Below are positions 55,589 to 64,000 of a stretch of 64,000 bases of DNA, one piece after another. The stretch comes from Dolomitihabitans soli (GTDB lineage Bacteria > Actinomycetota > Actinomycetes > Streptosporangiales > Streptosporangiaceae): assembly GCF_022213955.1 (NCBI RefSeq), contig NZ_JAKNTW010000027.1, positions 1-64,000 of the forward strand. The letters are read 5' to 3'. The notes beneath the pieces were generated by a model. The model had not been told where the DNA came from. It worked only from the letters and a program-made list of their open reading frames with translations, and did not search any database. The first letter of the stretch is position 1. Each line of letters starts with the position of its first letter. The position numbers were made by a program, and so were the translations under genes.

Positions 55589-56387
55589 GGCGCTGAGATA
55601 CCTGCTGGTGACCACGGGCGCGCTGGTGATGTTGTTCCCGTTCGCCTGGGCGGTGATCACCTCGCTGACGCCCGACGGGGCGGTGCTCGCCTCCCCTCCG
55701 GACTTCACCCCGGAAGGGGCGGGGCTGGCGGCCTACGCGCGGCTGCTGGAGGCGCTGCCCTTCTGGCGCATCCTGGCCAACAGCGTCTGGATCGGCGTCG
55801 TGTCGACGGCGCTGCAGCTGATCACGAGCGCCATGGCCGCATACGCCTTCGCCCGCCTGCCGTTCCCGGGGCGCGGCGCGCTGTTCGCCGTCTACCTGGC
55901 CACGCTGATGGTGCCGCTGCAGGTGCTGATCGTGCCGTTGTTCATCGAGATGCGCACCTTCGACCTGACCGACACCTACTTCGCCGTGCTGGCGCCCACG
56001 ATCGCCTCGGCCTTCGGGGTATTCCTGCTGCGGCAGGCCATTCAGCAGGTGCCCAGGGAGTTCGACGAGGCCGCGGTCCTGGACGGCGCCGGTCATCTGC
56101 GGATCTTCGTCTTCGTCGTCCTGCCGCTGATCCGGCCGGCGCTGGCCACCTTCGCCATCTTCGGCTTCATGGCCAGCTGGAACAGCTACCTGTGGCCGCT
56201 GGTGATCCTGCGCTCGCCGGAGTTCTTCACGCTGCCGCTCGGCCTGGCCGAGCTGCACGGCCGCTTCACCACCGAGTGGAACGTCGTCATGGCCGGATCC
56301 GTGGTCAGCGTCGTGCCGATCCTCATCCTCTACCTCTTCGCCCAGAAGCACGTCATCGCCTCAGTCGCCCAGTCCGGGCTCAAGTAA
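55581..56387 (+). CDS. Sugar ABC transporter permease (MalG-like)
   Basis: 268 aa with six helices and the EAA loop EFDEAAVLDGAGHLRIFVFV. FMASWNSYLWPLVILRSPE is typical of MalG-like proteins. It forms the heterodimeric channel with the previous product. No ATPase gene is in the operon. Confidence 0.93.
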   Translation: MGKALRYLLVTTGALVMLFPFAWAVITSLTPDGAVLASPPDFTPEGAGLAAYARLLEALPFWRILANSVWIGVVSTALQLITSAMAAYAFARLPFPGRGALFAVYLATLMVPLQVLIVPLFIEMRTFDLTDTYFAVLAPTIASAFGVFLLRQAIQQVPREFDEAAVLDGAGHLRIFVFVVLPLIRPALATFAIFGFMASWNSYLWPLVILRSPEFFTLPLGLAELHGRFTTEWNVVMAGSVVSVVPILILYLFAQKHVIASVAQSGLK

Positions 56388-56396
56388 GGACCCCCC

Positions 56397-57650
56397 GTGA
56401 AGAAGACCATCGCCCTCCTGGCGCTCGCCGCGCTGGCCACCGCCTGCTCGCAGGGCTCGGCTACCAAGGACACCGCCACGGCCGAGGGCGGCAAGGTGAC
56501 GTTGCGCTACTTCACCTTCTCCGCGGCTCCCGATCACGTGAAGGACCTCGACAAGATCGTCCTGGCGTTCGAGAAGGAGAACCCGACGATCGACGTGGTC
56601 GTCGAGACCGCGCCGTACGACCAGTACTTCACCAAGCTGCAGACCAGCATCGCCGGTGGCACCGCGCCCGACACCTTCGAGCTCAACTACGAGAACTTCG
56701 TCACCTACGCCAGCGCCGGCTCGCTGCTGGACCTCGGAACGGTCGCCGGTGACACCGCCCCGACCGGGTTCGCCGAGGAGTCGCTCAACGCCTTCAAGCA
56801 CGACTCCAAGCAGTTCGCGCTGCCCGCCTCGTTCTCGACCGTGGTGCTCTTCTACAACAAGGAGCTGTTCGAGAAGGCCGGCGTCGCGCTGCCCACCGCC
56901 GACTGGACCTGGGCCGACGAGCAGGCCGCCGCCGAGAAGCTGACAGACAAGGGCGCCAAGGTTTACGGCGACTTCCAGCCGGTGCAGTTCTTCGAGTTCT
57001 ACAAGGCGCTCAAGCAGGCCGGCGGCGAGTTCATGTCGCCCGACGGCAAGAAGTCGACCTTCAACAGCGCCGCAGGCGTCAAGGCCGCCACCTGGCTGGT
57101 GTCCAAGGTCGGCAAGACCATGCCTACGGAGGCGGAGATCGGCGGCACCGCCGACTACGACACCAACCTGTTCAAGTCGGGCAAGCTCGCCATGTGGCAC
57201 AACGGCATCTGGCAGTTCGCCGGGCTGAAGGACGTGCCGTTCGAGTGGGACGTGGTCGCCGAGCCCGGTGACGTGACCAAGGCCAGCGCGGTCTTCCACA
57301 ACTCGGTGGCCGCCTCGCCCGGCACCAAGCACGGCAAGGAGGCGTACGCCTGGGCGAAGTTCCTGTCCTCCTCGAACGTCGCGGCCACCACCCGCATCGA
57401 GTCGTCGTGGGAGCTGCCGCCGATCTCCGACCAGGCGGTGCTGGCCGGCTACCTGAAGGACCCCAAGCCGGCCAACCGGCAGGCGGTCTTCGACTCCCTC
57501 AAGTCGATCGCGCTGCCGCCCGTGATCAAGCGTCAGCAGGAGATGCAGGACGCGGTGACCCAGGAGCTCGGCAACGCGGCCGCCGGCCGGGTCTCCGTGG
57601 AGGAGGCGCTGACCGCGGCCGCGTCCAAAGTCGACGGCCTGCTCGGCTGA
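56397..57650 (+). CDS. Sugar ABC transporter substrate-binding lipoprotein
   Basis: 417 aa. The lipobox LATAC has Cys17, and the SBP_bac_1 fold follows (LRYFTFSAAPDHVKDLDKIV, AGGTAPDTFELNYENF, then LPASFSTVVLFYNKELFEKA). The start is GTG 56397, preceded by AAGGA. It should bind an oligosaccharide that the downstream GH15 and GH31 enzymes split. In this operon the binding protein follows the permeases, the reverse of the locus at 42211. Confidence 0.92.
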   Translation: MKKTIALLALAALATACSQGSATKDTATAEGGKVTLRYFTFSAAPDHVKDLDKIVLAFEKENPTIDVVVETAPYDQYFTKLQTSIAGGTAPDTFELNYENFVTYASAGSLLDLGTVAGDTAPTGFAEESLNAFKHDSKQFALPASFSTVVLFYNKELFEKAGVALPTADWTWADEQAAAEKLTDKGAKVYGDFQPVQFFEFYKALKQAGGEFMSPDGKKSTFNSAAGVKAATWLVSKVGKTMPTEAEIGGTADYDTNLFKSGKLAMWHNGIWQFAGLKDVPFEWDVVAEPGDVTKASAVFHNSVAASPGTKHGKEAYAWAKFLSSSNVAATTRIESSWELPPISDQAVLAGYLKDPKPANRQAVFDSLKSIALPPVIKRQQEMQDAVTQELGNAAAGRVSVEEALTAAASKVDGLLG

Positions 57651-57692
57651 CCCCCCGTCCACCAGGAGATATCAACCAGGAGAACTGACCCA

Positions 57693-58883
57693 GTGATCGT
57701 AGGAAGCGACCTGGCGCGGGCGCAGCTCGTGTCGCGCAGCATCGATGTGATCAGCATGCATCAGTCGCCGTCGGGGGCCTACCCAGCCAGTCCCACCTTC
57801 TCCGCCTACCGCGGCTACGCCTGGCTGCGCGACGGCGCGTTCATCGCCGAGGGCATGAGCCGGGCCGGGCAGGTCGCCGGCGCGAGCGCCTTCCACGCCT
57901 GGTGCGCCGAGGTGATCGGCGCCCGGCACGCCCGGGTGGAGGACCTGGTGCGCCGGGCCCGCGCCGGGCTGCCCGTGTCGGCGGCCGAGATGCTGCCCAC
58001 CAGGTTCACTCTGGAGGGCGGCGACGGCGCCGACGAGTGGTGGGATCACCAGCTCGACGGCTACGGCACGTGGCTGTGGGCGCTGGCCGAGCACACCGCG
58101 CGGCACGGCGTGCGGGTGCCGGGAGCGGACGAGGCGGTGCGGGTCGCCGCCCTCTACCTGACGTGGTTCTGGAACCAGCCCTGCTACGACTGGTGGGAGG
58201 AGCACGTCGACCAGCGGCACGTCTCGACGCTCGGGGCCGTGCACGCGGGCCTGCGTGCGGCCGTGACCGGCGGCACCCTCCCCGGCGGCGAGGCCGCGGC
58301 CGCCTCGGAAGCAGTGGCCGAGATCGCCGCGCTGGTGGCCGAACAGGGCGTCGCCCCCGCGGGTCACCTGCGCAAGTGGCTGCCGAGCGCGCAGGGCGCC
58401 ATGCCGGCGGAACCGGACGGGCCCGTCGCGCCGCTGCATGATCTGCACGCCGAGGGGCTTGGCGGTGACGCCGTCGACGCCTCCCTGCTGGCCTGCGTGG
58501 CGCCCTTCGGGCTCTATCCCGTCGACCACCCGGTGGCGGTGGCGACGGTTGCCGAGGTGGAGCGGCAGCTCGCCCGCGACGGCGGCGTGCACCGCTTCCG
58601 GGCCGACACCTTCTACGGCGGCGGCCGCTGGCTGCTGCTGGCGGGCTTCCTCGGCCTCAACCACGCGGCCGCGGGCCGCCGTGCCGAGGCGCTGCGCTAC
58701 CTGGACTGGATGGCCGCCCAGGCCGACGAGGCGGGCGAACTGCCGGAGCAGGTGTCGGACGTGCTGCTCGCGCCGCGCCGACGCGAGGAGTGGCTGGAGC
58801 GGTGGGGGCCGGTGGCGCGTCCCCTGCTGTGGTCGCACGGAATGTATCTGATGCTCGCCGATGCGCTGGAGGTCCGCGCGTGA
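57693..58883 (+). CDS. GH15-like glycoside hydrolase (cytosolic)
   Basis: 396 aa alpha/alpha six-barrel protein without a signal peptide. AYRGYAWLRDGAFIAEGMSR is the substrate-binding WLRD block of GH15; CYDWWEEHVDQRHVST supplies the likely general acid Glu and GELPEQVSD the base Glu. It should release glucose or a related sugar from the non-reducing end of imported alpha-linked oligosaccharides. It is shorter than GH15 enzymes with an N-terminal beta domain. The GTG at 57693 follows AGGAG; the stop codon overlaps the GH31 start (GTGA). Confidence 0.82.
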   Translation: MIVGSDLARAQLVSRSIDVISMHQSPSGAYPASPTFSAYRGYAWLRDGAFIAEGMSRAGQVAGASAFHAWCAEVIGARHARVEDLVRRARAGLPVSAAEMLPTRFTLEGGDGADEWWDHQLDGYGTWLWALAEHTARHGVRVPGADEAVRVAALYLTWFWNQPCYDWWEEHVDQRHVSTLGAVHAGLRAAVTGGTLPGGEAAAASEAVAEIAALVAEQGVAPAGHLRKWLPSAQGAMPAEPDGPVAPLHDLHAEGLGGDAVDASLLACVAPFGLYPVDHPVAVATVAEVERQLARDGGVHRFRADTFYGGGRWLLLAGFLGLNHAAAGRRAEALRYLDWMAAQADEAGELPEQVSDVLLAPRRREEWLERWGPVARPLLWSHGMYLMLADALEVRA

Positions 58884-61084
58884 TCACCCACCGCCCGTAC
58901 GGCTCGGGCCACCCGTACGCCGAGACCCAGGATCAGCGAATCCCCGTCATTCCCATGGACGGTCAGGCGGTCGAGCTGCGGGTGCGCGCCGCCATGTCGG
59001 TGACCGAGCTGGCGTGCCAGTGGCGCGTCGACGGGCAGGACGTCGCCGAGCTCACCCTGGCCAGGGCCGGGCTCGCGGCCGCGGAGGCGGGGGAGGGGGA
59101 GGGTGACCAGGTCGACGGTGGTCACCTGGCCGCCGCGCAGGCCCGCGCGGCCCGAGCCGCGTCCGGCTCCTGGAGCGTCACCACGCCGTCGCTGCGGGCC
59201 GGCCACCACTACTCCTACAGGTTCGTCGCCACCACCGAAGGCGGCGCCCGCCGTACCAGCCGCTGGTTCGACGTCACCGCGGCGAGCTGGCAGGACTCCG
59301 GCGGCAAGCTGACTGTGCGCGGGTCCGACCGGACCCGGTCAGGCAGCGTGCGCTGGCTGATCGACGGCGACGGCGCTCTGCGCGGCCGCTTCGAGATCGC
59401 GTCGGCGCCGGGCGAGCACGTGGTCGGCTTCGGTGAGCGCTTCGACAGCGTCGACCAGCGCGGCAGGTCGCTTGACGCGGTCGTGTTCGAACAGTACAAG
59501 GCGCAGGGCGCGCACGGGCGCACCTACCTGCCGATGCCGTTCGCCATCGTGGTCGGTGGCGGCCGGAGCTGGGGCTTCCACGTGGCGACCTCACGTCGGA
59601 CCTGGTACGACGTGGGCGACACGCTCGCCGTCGAGGCTGAGGGCGACGACCTGACCGTGACCTTCTACGAGGGCAGCCCGGCCGAGATCCTCGACGCCTT
59701 CCTCGGCGACGTGGGCCGGCCGACCGAGCTGCCCGACTGGGTCTTCCGCCTGTGGGCCAGCGGCAACGAGTGGAACACCCGGGCCCGGGTCATGGCCGAG
59801 ATGGACGCCCACCGCGAGCACGACATCCCGGTCGGCGCGCTCGTCATCGAGGCGTGGAGCGACGAGAGCACCTTCACCGCCTTCCGGGGTGCGCAGTACG
59901 AGCCGGGGGAGGAGGCGCACACCCTCGCCGACTACACCTTTCCCGCCGACGGGCCGTGGCCCGACCCCAAGGGCATGGTGGACGAGCTGCACGAGCGCGG
60001 CATCAAGGTGCTGCTGTGGCAGATCCCGCTGCAGAAGATGCGCCCCCACCCCGGGCACCAGGCCGCCGTGGACGCGCGCCAGCTCGTCGAGTACGGATAC
60101 GGCGTCAGGGAGGCCGACGGCCGGCCGTACCGCAACCGGGGCTGGTGGTTCCCGCTGGCGCTCATGCCCGACCTGTCCTCGCAGGAGGTGCGCGACTGGT
60201 GGACGGCCAAGCGCGCCTACCTCGTCGGGGAGGTCGGGATCGACGGGTTCAAGACCGACGGCGGCGAGCACGCCTGGGGCCACGACCTGCGCTACGCCGA
60301 CGGCCGCTGCGGCGCCGACGGCAACGGACTGTTCCCGGTGCACTACGCCCGCGCCTTCGGCGACCTGCTCAGCAGGTACGGCAAGGCGCCGGTGACCTTC
60401 AGCCGTGCCGGATTCGCCGGATCCCAGTCACACGGAGCCTTCTGGGCGGGTGACGAGGACTCCACCTGGGAGGCCTTCCGCTCCTCGATCCGGGCGGGCA
60501 TCACCGCCGGCGCCTGCGGCATCGTCTACTGGGGCTGGGACCTGGCCGGATTCTCCGGTGACGTTCCCGGCGCCGAGCTGTACCTGCGGGCGGCCGGTAC
60601 GAGCACGTTCATGCCGATCATGCAGTACCACTCGGAGTTCAACCACCACCGCAGGCCGCTGCGCGACCGCACCCCGTGGAACGTCGCCGAGCAGACCGGC
60701 GACGAGAGGGTGATCCCGCTCTTCCGTGCCTTCGCCAAGCTGCGCGAGCGGCTGGTTCCCTACCTGGCGGGCGAGGCGGCCAAGGCCGTGCGCGGCGGCC
60801 CGCCACTGATGCGTGGCCTGTTCTTCGACCACCCCGGCGACGAGGCCGTCTGGGCGTACCCGCTGCAGTACAAGCTCGGCGACGCCCTGCTCGTCGTCCC
60901 CGTCACCGAGCCCGGCGCCGACCGGATCGAGGCCTACCTGCCCGAGGGCGCGTGGGTCGACGTCTGGACCGGCCACACCCACCGCGGCGGTGGCGTCCGC
61001 ACGCTCGCCGCGCCCCTCGACCGGCCGCCGGTGCTCTGCCTCGCGGAGCGCTGGCCCGAGCTCTCAGCCGTCTTCTCCGTCTGA
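58880..61084 (+). CDS. GH31 alpha-glycosidase (cytosolic, alpha-xylosidase/alpha-glucosidase)
   Basis: 734 aa without a signal peptide. The N-terminal beta-sandwich has GEHVVGFGERFDSVDQRG. The barrel carries the GH31 nucleophile Asp in GIDGFKTDGGEHAWG and the acid/base Asp in FWAGDEDSTWEAF. LWASGNEWNTRARVMAEMDA matches the subgroup of alpha-xylosidases and sulfoquinovosidase-like enzymes, so the exact substrate is open. The GTG at 58880 follows GGAGG. Confidence 0.9.
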   Translation: MITHRPYGSGHPYAETQDQRIPVIPMDGQAVELRVRAAMSVTELACQWRVDGQDVAELTLARAGLAAAEAGEGEGDQVDGGHLAAAQARAARAASGSWSVTTPSLRAGHHYSYRFVATTEGGARRTSRWFDVTAASWQDSGGKLTVRGSDRTRSGSVRWLIDGDGALRGRFEIASAPGEHVVGFGERFDSVDQRGRSLDAVVFEQYKAQGAHGRTYLPMPFAIVVGGGRSWGFHVATSRRTWYDVGDTLAVEAEGDDLTVTFYEGSPAEILDAFLGDVGRPTELPDWVFRLWASGNEWNTRARVMAEMDAHREHDIPVGALVIEAWSDESTFTAFRGAQYEPGEEAHTLADYTFPADGPWPDPKGMVDELHERGIKVLLWQIPLQKMRPHPGHQAAVDARQLVEYGYGVREADGRPYRNRGWWFPLALMPDLSSQEVRDWWTAKRAYLVGEVGIDGFKTDGGEHAWGHDLRYADGRCGADGNGLFPVHYARAFGDLLSRYGKAPVTFSRAGFAGSQSHGAFWAGDEDSTWEAFRSSIRAGITAGACGIVYWGWDLAGFSGDVPGAELYLRAAGTSTFMPIMQYHSEFNHHRRPLRDRTPWNVAEQTGDERVIPLFRAFAKLRERLVPYLAGEAAKAVRGGPPLMRGLFFDHPGDEAVWAYPLQYKLGDALLVVPVTEPGADRIEAYLPEGAWVDVWTGHTHRGGGVRTLAAPLDRPPVLCLAERWPELSAVFSV

Positions 61085-61101
61085 AGAGGAGCACCCCCCA
61101 C

Positions 61102-64000
61102 GTGAAACGGTTACGGTCCGGCGCCGTCGTCGCGATCATCGTCCTGCTCGCCTCTCTCATTCATGCCCCGGCGTACGCGCTGGACGGCATCGCCCACAAT
61201 CCCACCGGCATCGACGAGCTCTACTCCACCGAGCCCACCGAGCGCTCGCCGCGTGACCCGATGGCCGGCGAGAACGTCCAGATCAAGGCCACCACCTGGC
61301 CGATCGAGCCGGGCCAGAGCGTCTGGGTGACCTGGACCAAGAACGGGGTCGGCCAGACCCCGATCGGCGCCGCCTTCGACTACAACAACGGGAACAACTC
61401 CTACTGGAAGCTCAACCTGGGCGGCTTCGTCCGCGGCGACAAGATCTCCTACACGGTCAACGCGGACGTGAACGGAGCCGGGCAGCGCAGCACCGGCCCG
61501 TTCTCGTTCACCGTGACGTCGTGGAGCACCGTCACCAACGTGACCGGCTACACCGACAACGGCACCTCGGTGGACGTCACCACGGGCGACAGCGCGGGCA
61601 GCTTCACGCCGAAGATCCGCTTCGCCTTCCCCGCGCCGGACCGCTTCCGCACCCAGATCGCGCCGAGCGGCAGTGGGCTGAACATCTCCGGCGTGTCCGG
61701 CTACACGGTGACCAACTCGACCGGCACGCTGACCATCTCGACCAGCTCGCTGGTGCTGAAGATCCAGAAGACGCCCTACCGCCTGTCGGTCTACAAAGGC
61801 GACGGCACCACGCTCATCACCCGCCAGTACGACCCGGCGGTCTTCCGCAACATCGGCTGGGCCAGCGACGGCGCGACCACGATCACCAAGATCGAGGACC
61901 ACTTCCTGTCGCCCGCGGGGGAGCGGTTCGAGGGCTTCGGCGAGCGCTACGACCGGCTGGACCAGCGCGGCACGGACGTGCACAACTACGTCTACAACCA
62001 GTACCGCGACCAGGGCGCCACCCGCAGGACCTACCTGAGCGTGCCGTTCTTCCTGAACTCGGCCGGCTACGGCGTCTATCTCCCCAGCACCCGCTACTCG
62101 ATCTTCAACCTCAACACCCACCTCAGCGACCTGGCCGGATTCAGCGTCGACACCGGCGGAGCGCTGAACTCCACCCTCGACTACCACTTCTTCGCCGGCA
62201 GCCCGGCGGACATCGTCGACGACTACACGGCCGTCACCGGACGCCCGCAACTGCCGCCGAAGTGGGCCTTCGGCGTGTGGATGTCGGCCAACGAGTGGAA
62301 CACGCAGGCCGAGGTCACCGCCGAGCTCGGCAACACCACCACCCACGACATCCCGCACACCGCCCTGGTACTGGAACAGTGGAGCGACGAGGCCACGTTC
62401 TACGTCTGGCACGGCGCGACCTACACCGCCAAACCGGGCAGCGGCAAACTCGCCTACTCCGACCTGACCTTTCCCGCCGGCACGGCCTGGCAGAACCCCC
62501 AGGCCATGATCACCGACGCGCACACTAAGGGGATCAAGGTGATCCTCTGGCAGATCCCGGTGCTGAAGGAGAACTTCGACACCAACCCCTCCACCCCGCC
62601 GCAGCAGCACCTCAACGACAAGGCCTACGCTCAGGCGCAGAACTACGTCGTGCCCGGCTACCGGATCCCGACCGGGCAGTGGTTCGGCGACTCGCTGGTA
62701 CCCGACTTCACCGGCACCGCGGCCACCAACTGGTGGATGAGCAAGCGCGACCACCTCTTCGACATCGGCATCGACGGCTTCAAGACCGACGGCAGCGAGG
62801 CCATCTTCGGCCGCGGCGTAACCTTCGCCGACGGCCGCAAGGGCGACGAGATGCACAACGCCTACCCCAACAGCTACACCAGCGCCTACAACACCTACGT
62901 CAAGAGCAAGAACGCGCAGAACACGATCTTCAGCCGGGCGGGCACCTCGGGCGCGCAGAAGTACTCGATCTTCTGGGCGGGTGACCAGAACTCCAGCTTC
63001 TCCGCCTTCCAGGAGGCCGTGCGGGCGCAGCTCAGCGCCGGGCAGTCGGGCGTGCCGTACACCGCCTGGGACCTTGCCGGATTCACCGGCACCTTCCCCA
63101 GCGCCGAGCTCTATCTGCGCTCCACCGCGCAGGCGGCGTTCTCGCCGATCATGCAGTACCACTCCGAGAAGGCCAACCCGTCCGTCTCCGAGGCACGCAC
63201 GCCCTGGAACGTGCAGGCGCGCACCGGCGACACCAGCGTGCTGCCGACCTTCCGCAAGTTCGCCAACGTGCGGATGAACCTGATCCCCTACCTCTACACC
63301 GAGGCCAAGGCCTCCTCGGCGACCGGCGTGCCGATGATGCGCGCGATGAGCTTCGCCTTCCCCGGCGACGCCACCGCCGCCCCGCTGGACCAGCAGTACA
63401 TGTTCGGCTCGCAACTGCTGGTCGCTCCGATCACCGCGCAGGGCGCCACGTCCAAAAGCGTCTACCTGCCCGCGGGGGAGTGGTACGACCTTTGGAACGG
63501 CGGGCGCGCCACCGGCCCGGCGACCAAGACCTACCACGCCGGCCTGGACGGCATCCCGGTCTACGCCAAGCCCGGCGCGATCATCCCGCTCAACCTCAAC
63601 GCCGACTACCAGCTCGGCGCGACGATCGGCAACAGCGTCACCAGTTACACCAACCTCGTCTTCCGCATCTACCCGGCCGGATCCACCTCCTACTCCTACT
63701 TCGAGGACTCGGCGGGCGTGAACCGCACCATCAGCTCGGCGGAGAACTGGGCCGCGCACACCGCGACGGTGACCGTACCGGCCCTGACCACGACCAGTAC
63801 GCTGCAGGTCGCCTCCACCAAGCCGACCGGCGTCACCGGCGCCACCGCCCGCGCCAGCCTGGCCGCGCTCAAGACGGCCGCCGAAGGCTGGTGGTGGGAC
63901 CCGGTGCAGCAGCTCACCCACGTCAAGCTCGCCTCCTCCGCCGCCAACCGGACGATCACGCTGAACGGCGTCGACAAGGCCGGCTACGAGGCCGAGTTCG
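61102..64000 (+). CDS. Secreted GH31 alpha-glycosidase (truncated by window end)
   Basis: At least 966 aa are visible and no stop codon is reached. A signal peptide (MKRLRSGAVVAIIVLLASLI, HAPAYA) precedes an N-terminal carbohydrate-handling region (about 30-160) resembling a fibronectin/Ig-like module, then the GH31 beta-sandwich (EGFGERYDRLDQRG) and barrel with nucleophile Asp in GIDGFKTDGSEAIFG and acid/base Asp in IFWAGDQNSSFSA. The C-terminal beta domains run off the window. The GTG at 61102 follows GAGGAG. It probably acts outside the cell to make the oligosaccharide that the ABC system imports. Confidence 0.9.
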   Translation, partial: MKRLRSGAVVAIIVLLASLIHAPAYALDGIAHNPTGIDELYSTEPTERSPRDPMAGENVQIKATTWPIEPGQSVWVTWTKNGVGQTPIGAAFDYNNGNNSYWKLNLGGFVRGDKISYTVNADVNGAGQRSTGPFSFTVTSWSTVTNVTGYTDNGTSVDVTTGDSAGSFTPKIRFAFPAPDRFRTQIAPSGSGLNISGVSGYTVTNSTGTLTISTSSLVLKIQKTPYRLSVYKGDGTTLITRQYDPAVFRNIGWASDGATTITKIEDHFLSPAGERFEGFGERYDRLDQRGTDVHNYVYNQYRDQGATRRTYLSVPFFLNSAGYGVYLPSTRYSIFNLNTHLSDLAGFSVDTGGALNSTLDYHFFAGSPADIVDDYTAVTGRPQLPPKWAFGVWMSANEWNTQAEVTAELGNTTTHDIPHTALVLEQWSDEATFYVWHGATYTAKPGSGKLAYSDLTFPAGTAWQNPQAMITDAHTKGIKVILWQIPVLKENFDTNPSTPPQQHLNDKAYAQAQNYVVPGYRIPTGQWFGDSLVPDFTGTAATNWWMSKRDHLFDIGIDGFKTDGSEAIFGRGVTFADGRKGDEMHNAYPNSYTSAYNTYVKSKNAQNTIFSRAGTSGAQKYSIFWAGDQNSSFSAFQEAVRAQLSAGQSGVPYTAWDLAGFTGTFPSAELYLRSTAQAAFSPIMQYHSEKANPSVSEARTPWNVQARTGDTSVLPTFRKFANVRMNLIPYLYTEAKASSATGVPMMRAMSFAFPGDATAAPLDQQYMFGSQLLVAPITAQGATSKSVYLPAGEWYDLWNGGRATGPATKTYHAGLDGIPVYAKPGAIIPLNLNADYQLGATIGNSVTSYTNLVFRIYPAGSTSYSYFEDSAGVNRTISSAENWAAHTATVTVPALTTTSTLQVASTKPTGVTGATARASLAALKTAAEGWWWDPVQQLTHVKLASSAANRTITLNGVDKAGYEAEF

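Noticed and set aside
61111-63921. A 936-codon minus-strand frame opposite the secreted GH31
   Set aside because: The plus strand has full GH31 motifs and a signal peptide; the antisense product is low-complexity Gly/Val/Arg sequence.

Overview
The window is high-GC DNA with GTG and TTG starts, chains of 1-4 nt start/stop overlaps, a SARP regulator, rare TTA codons and a type II polyketide synthase. This points to a filamentous actinomycete. A Streptosporangiaceae (Nonomuraea-like) host is only a guess. The layout is a biosynthetic gene cluster set between sugar-polymer degradation loci.

Region A (1-8426) is a hemicellulose locus on the minus strand: a Tat-exported GH127 beta-L-arabinofuranosidase, a secreted GH43 enzyme, a GH10 xylanase and the start of a fourth secreted protein. 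All four carry ricin-type lectin modules. A LacI-family regulator is divergent, and two copies of a similar 14-bp operator-like palindrome lie on either side of it.

Region B (8867 to about 39441) is an aromatic polyketide cluster. A minus-strand operon (37490 to 33011) encodes a TcmJ-like cupin, KS-alpha, chain length factor, ACP, an 81-aa unknown protein and an O-methyltransferase. A long minus-strand run (22087 to 8867) encodes a POT-family transporter, tailoring enzymes (two O-methyltransferases, an FAD hydroxylase, two ABM-type oxygenases, a DUF1772 protein), two cyclases and a set unusual for such clusters: both glutamate mutase subunits, a free-standing AsnRS-like catalytic domain, an FMN glutamate-synthase-like domain and an asparagine-synthetase-like ligase without its N-terminal cysteine. 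Between the two arms lie a P450 with an atypical I-helix, two sensor-kinase/regulator pairs, cytochrome bd oxidase genes cydAB, a SARP and an MMPL exporter. No ketoreductase is visible. The cyclase and oxygenase set resembles pentangular polyphenol clusters (whiE, pradimicin, xantholipin type). My best reading is an unreduced pentangular polyketide joined to an amino acid made from glutamate, probably 3-methylaspartate or its amide.

Region C (39562-50061) holds a LuxR remnant, a Tat-exported clan GH-A glycosidase, a sugar ABC importer, an NAD-dependent dehydrogenase, a ManD/RspA-like dehydratase, a LacI regulator and an FAD oxidoreductase. Three copies of TAATGCGGATTA lie in the divergent promoter region. 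Together they suggest oxidative (non-phosphorylating) catabolism of a released sugar.

Region D (50145-53047) is a tandem pair of membrane Ser/Thr kinases with almost identical kinase-domain DNA. Region E (53451-64000) is an alpha-glycoside locus: a ROK regulator, an ABC importer, a cytosolic GH15-like enzyme, a cytosolic GH31 and a secreted GH31 cut off by the window edge.
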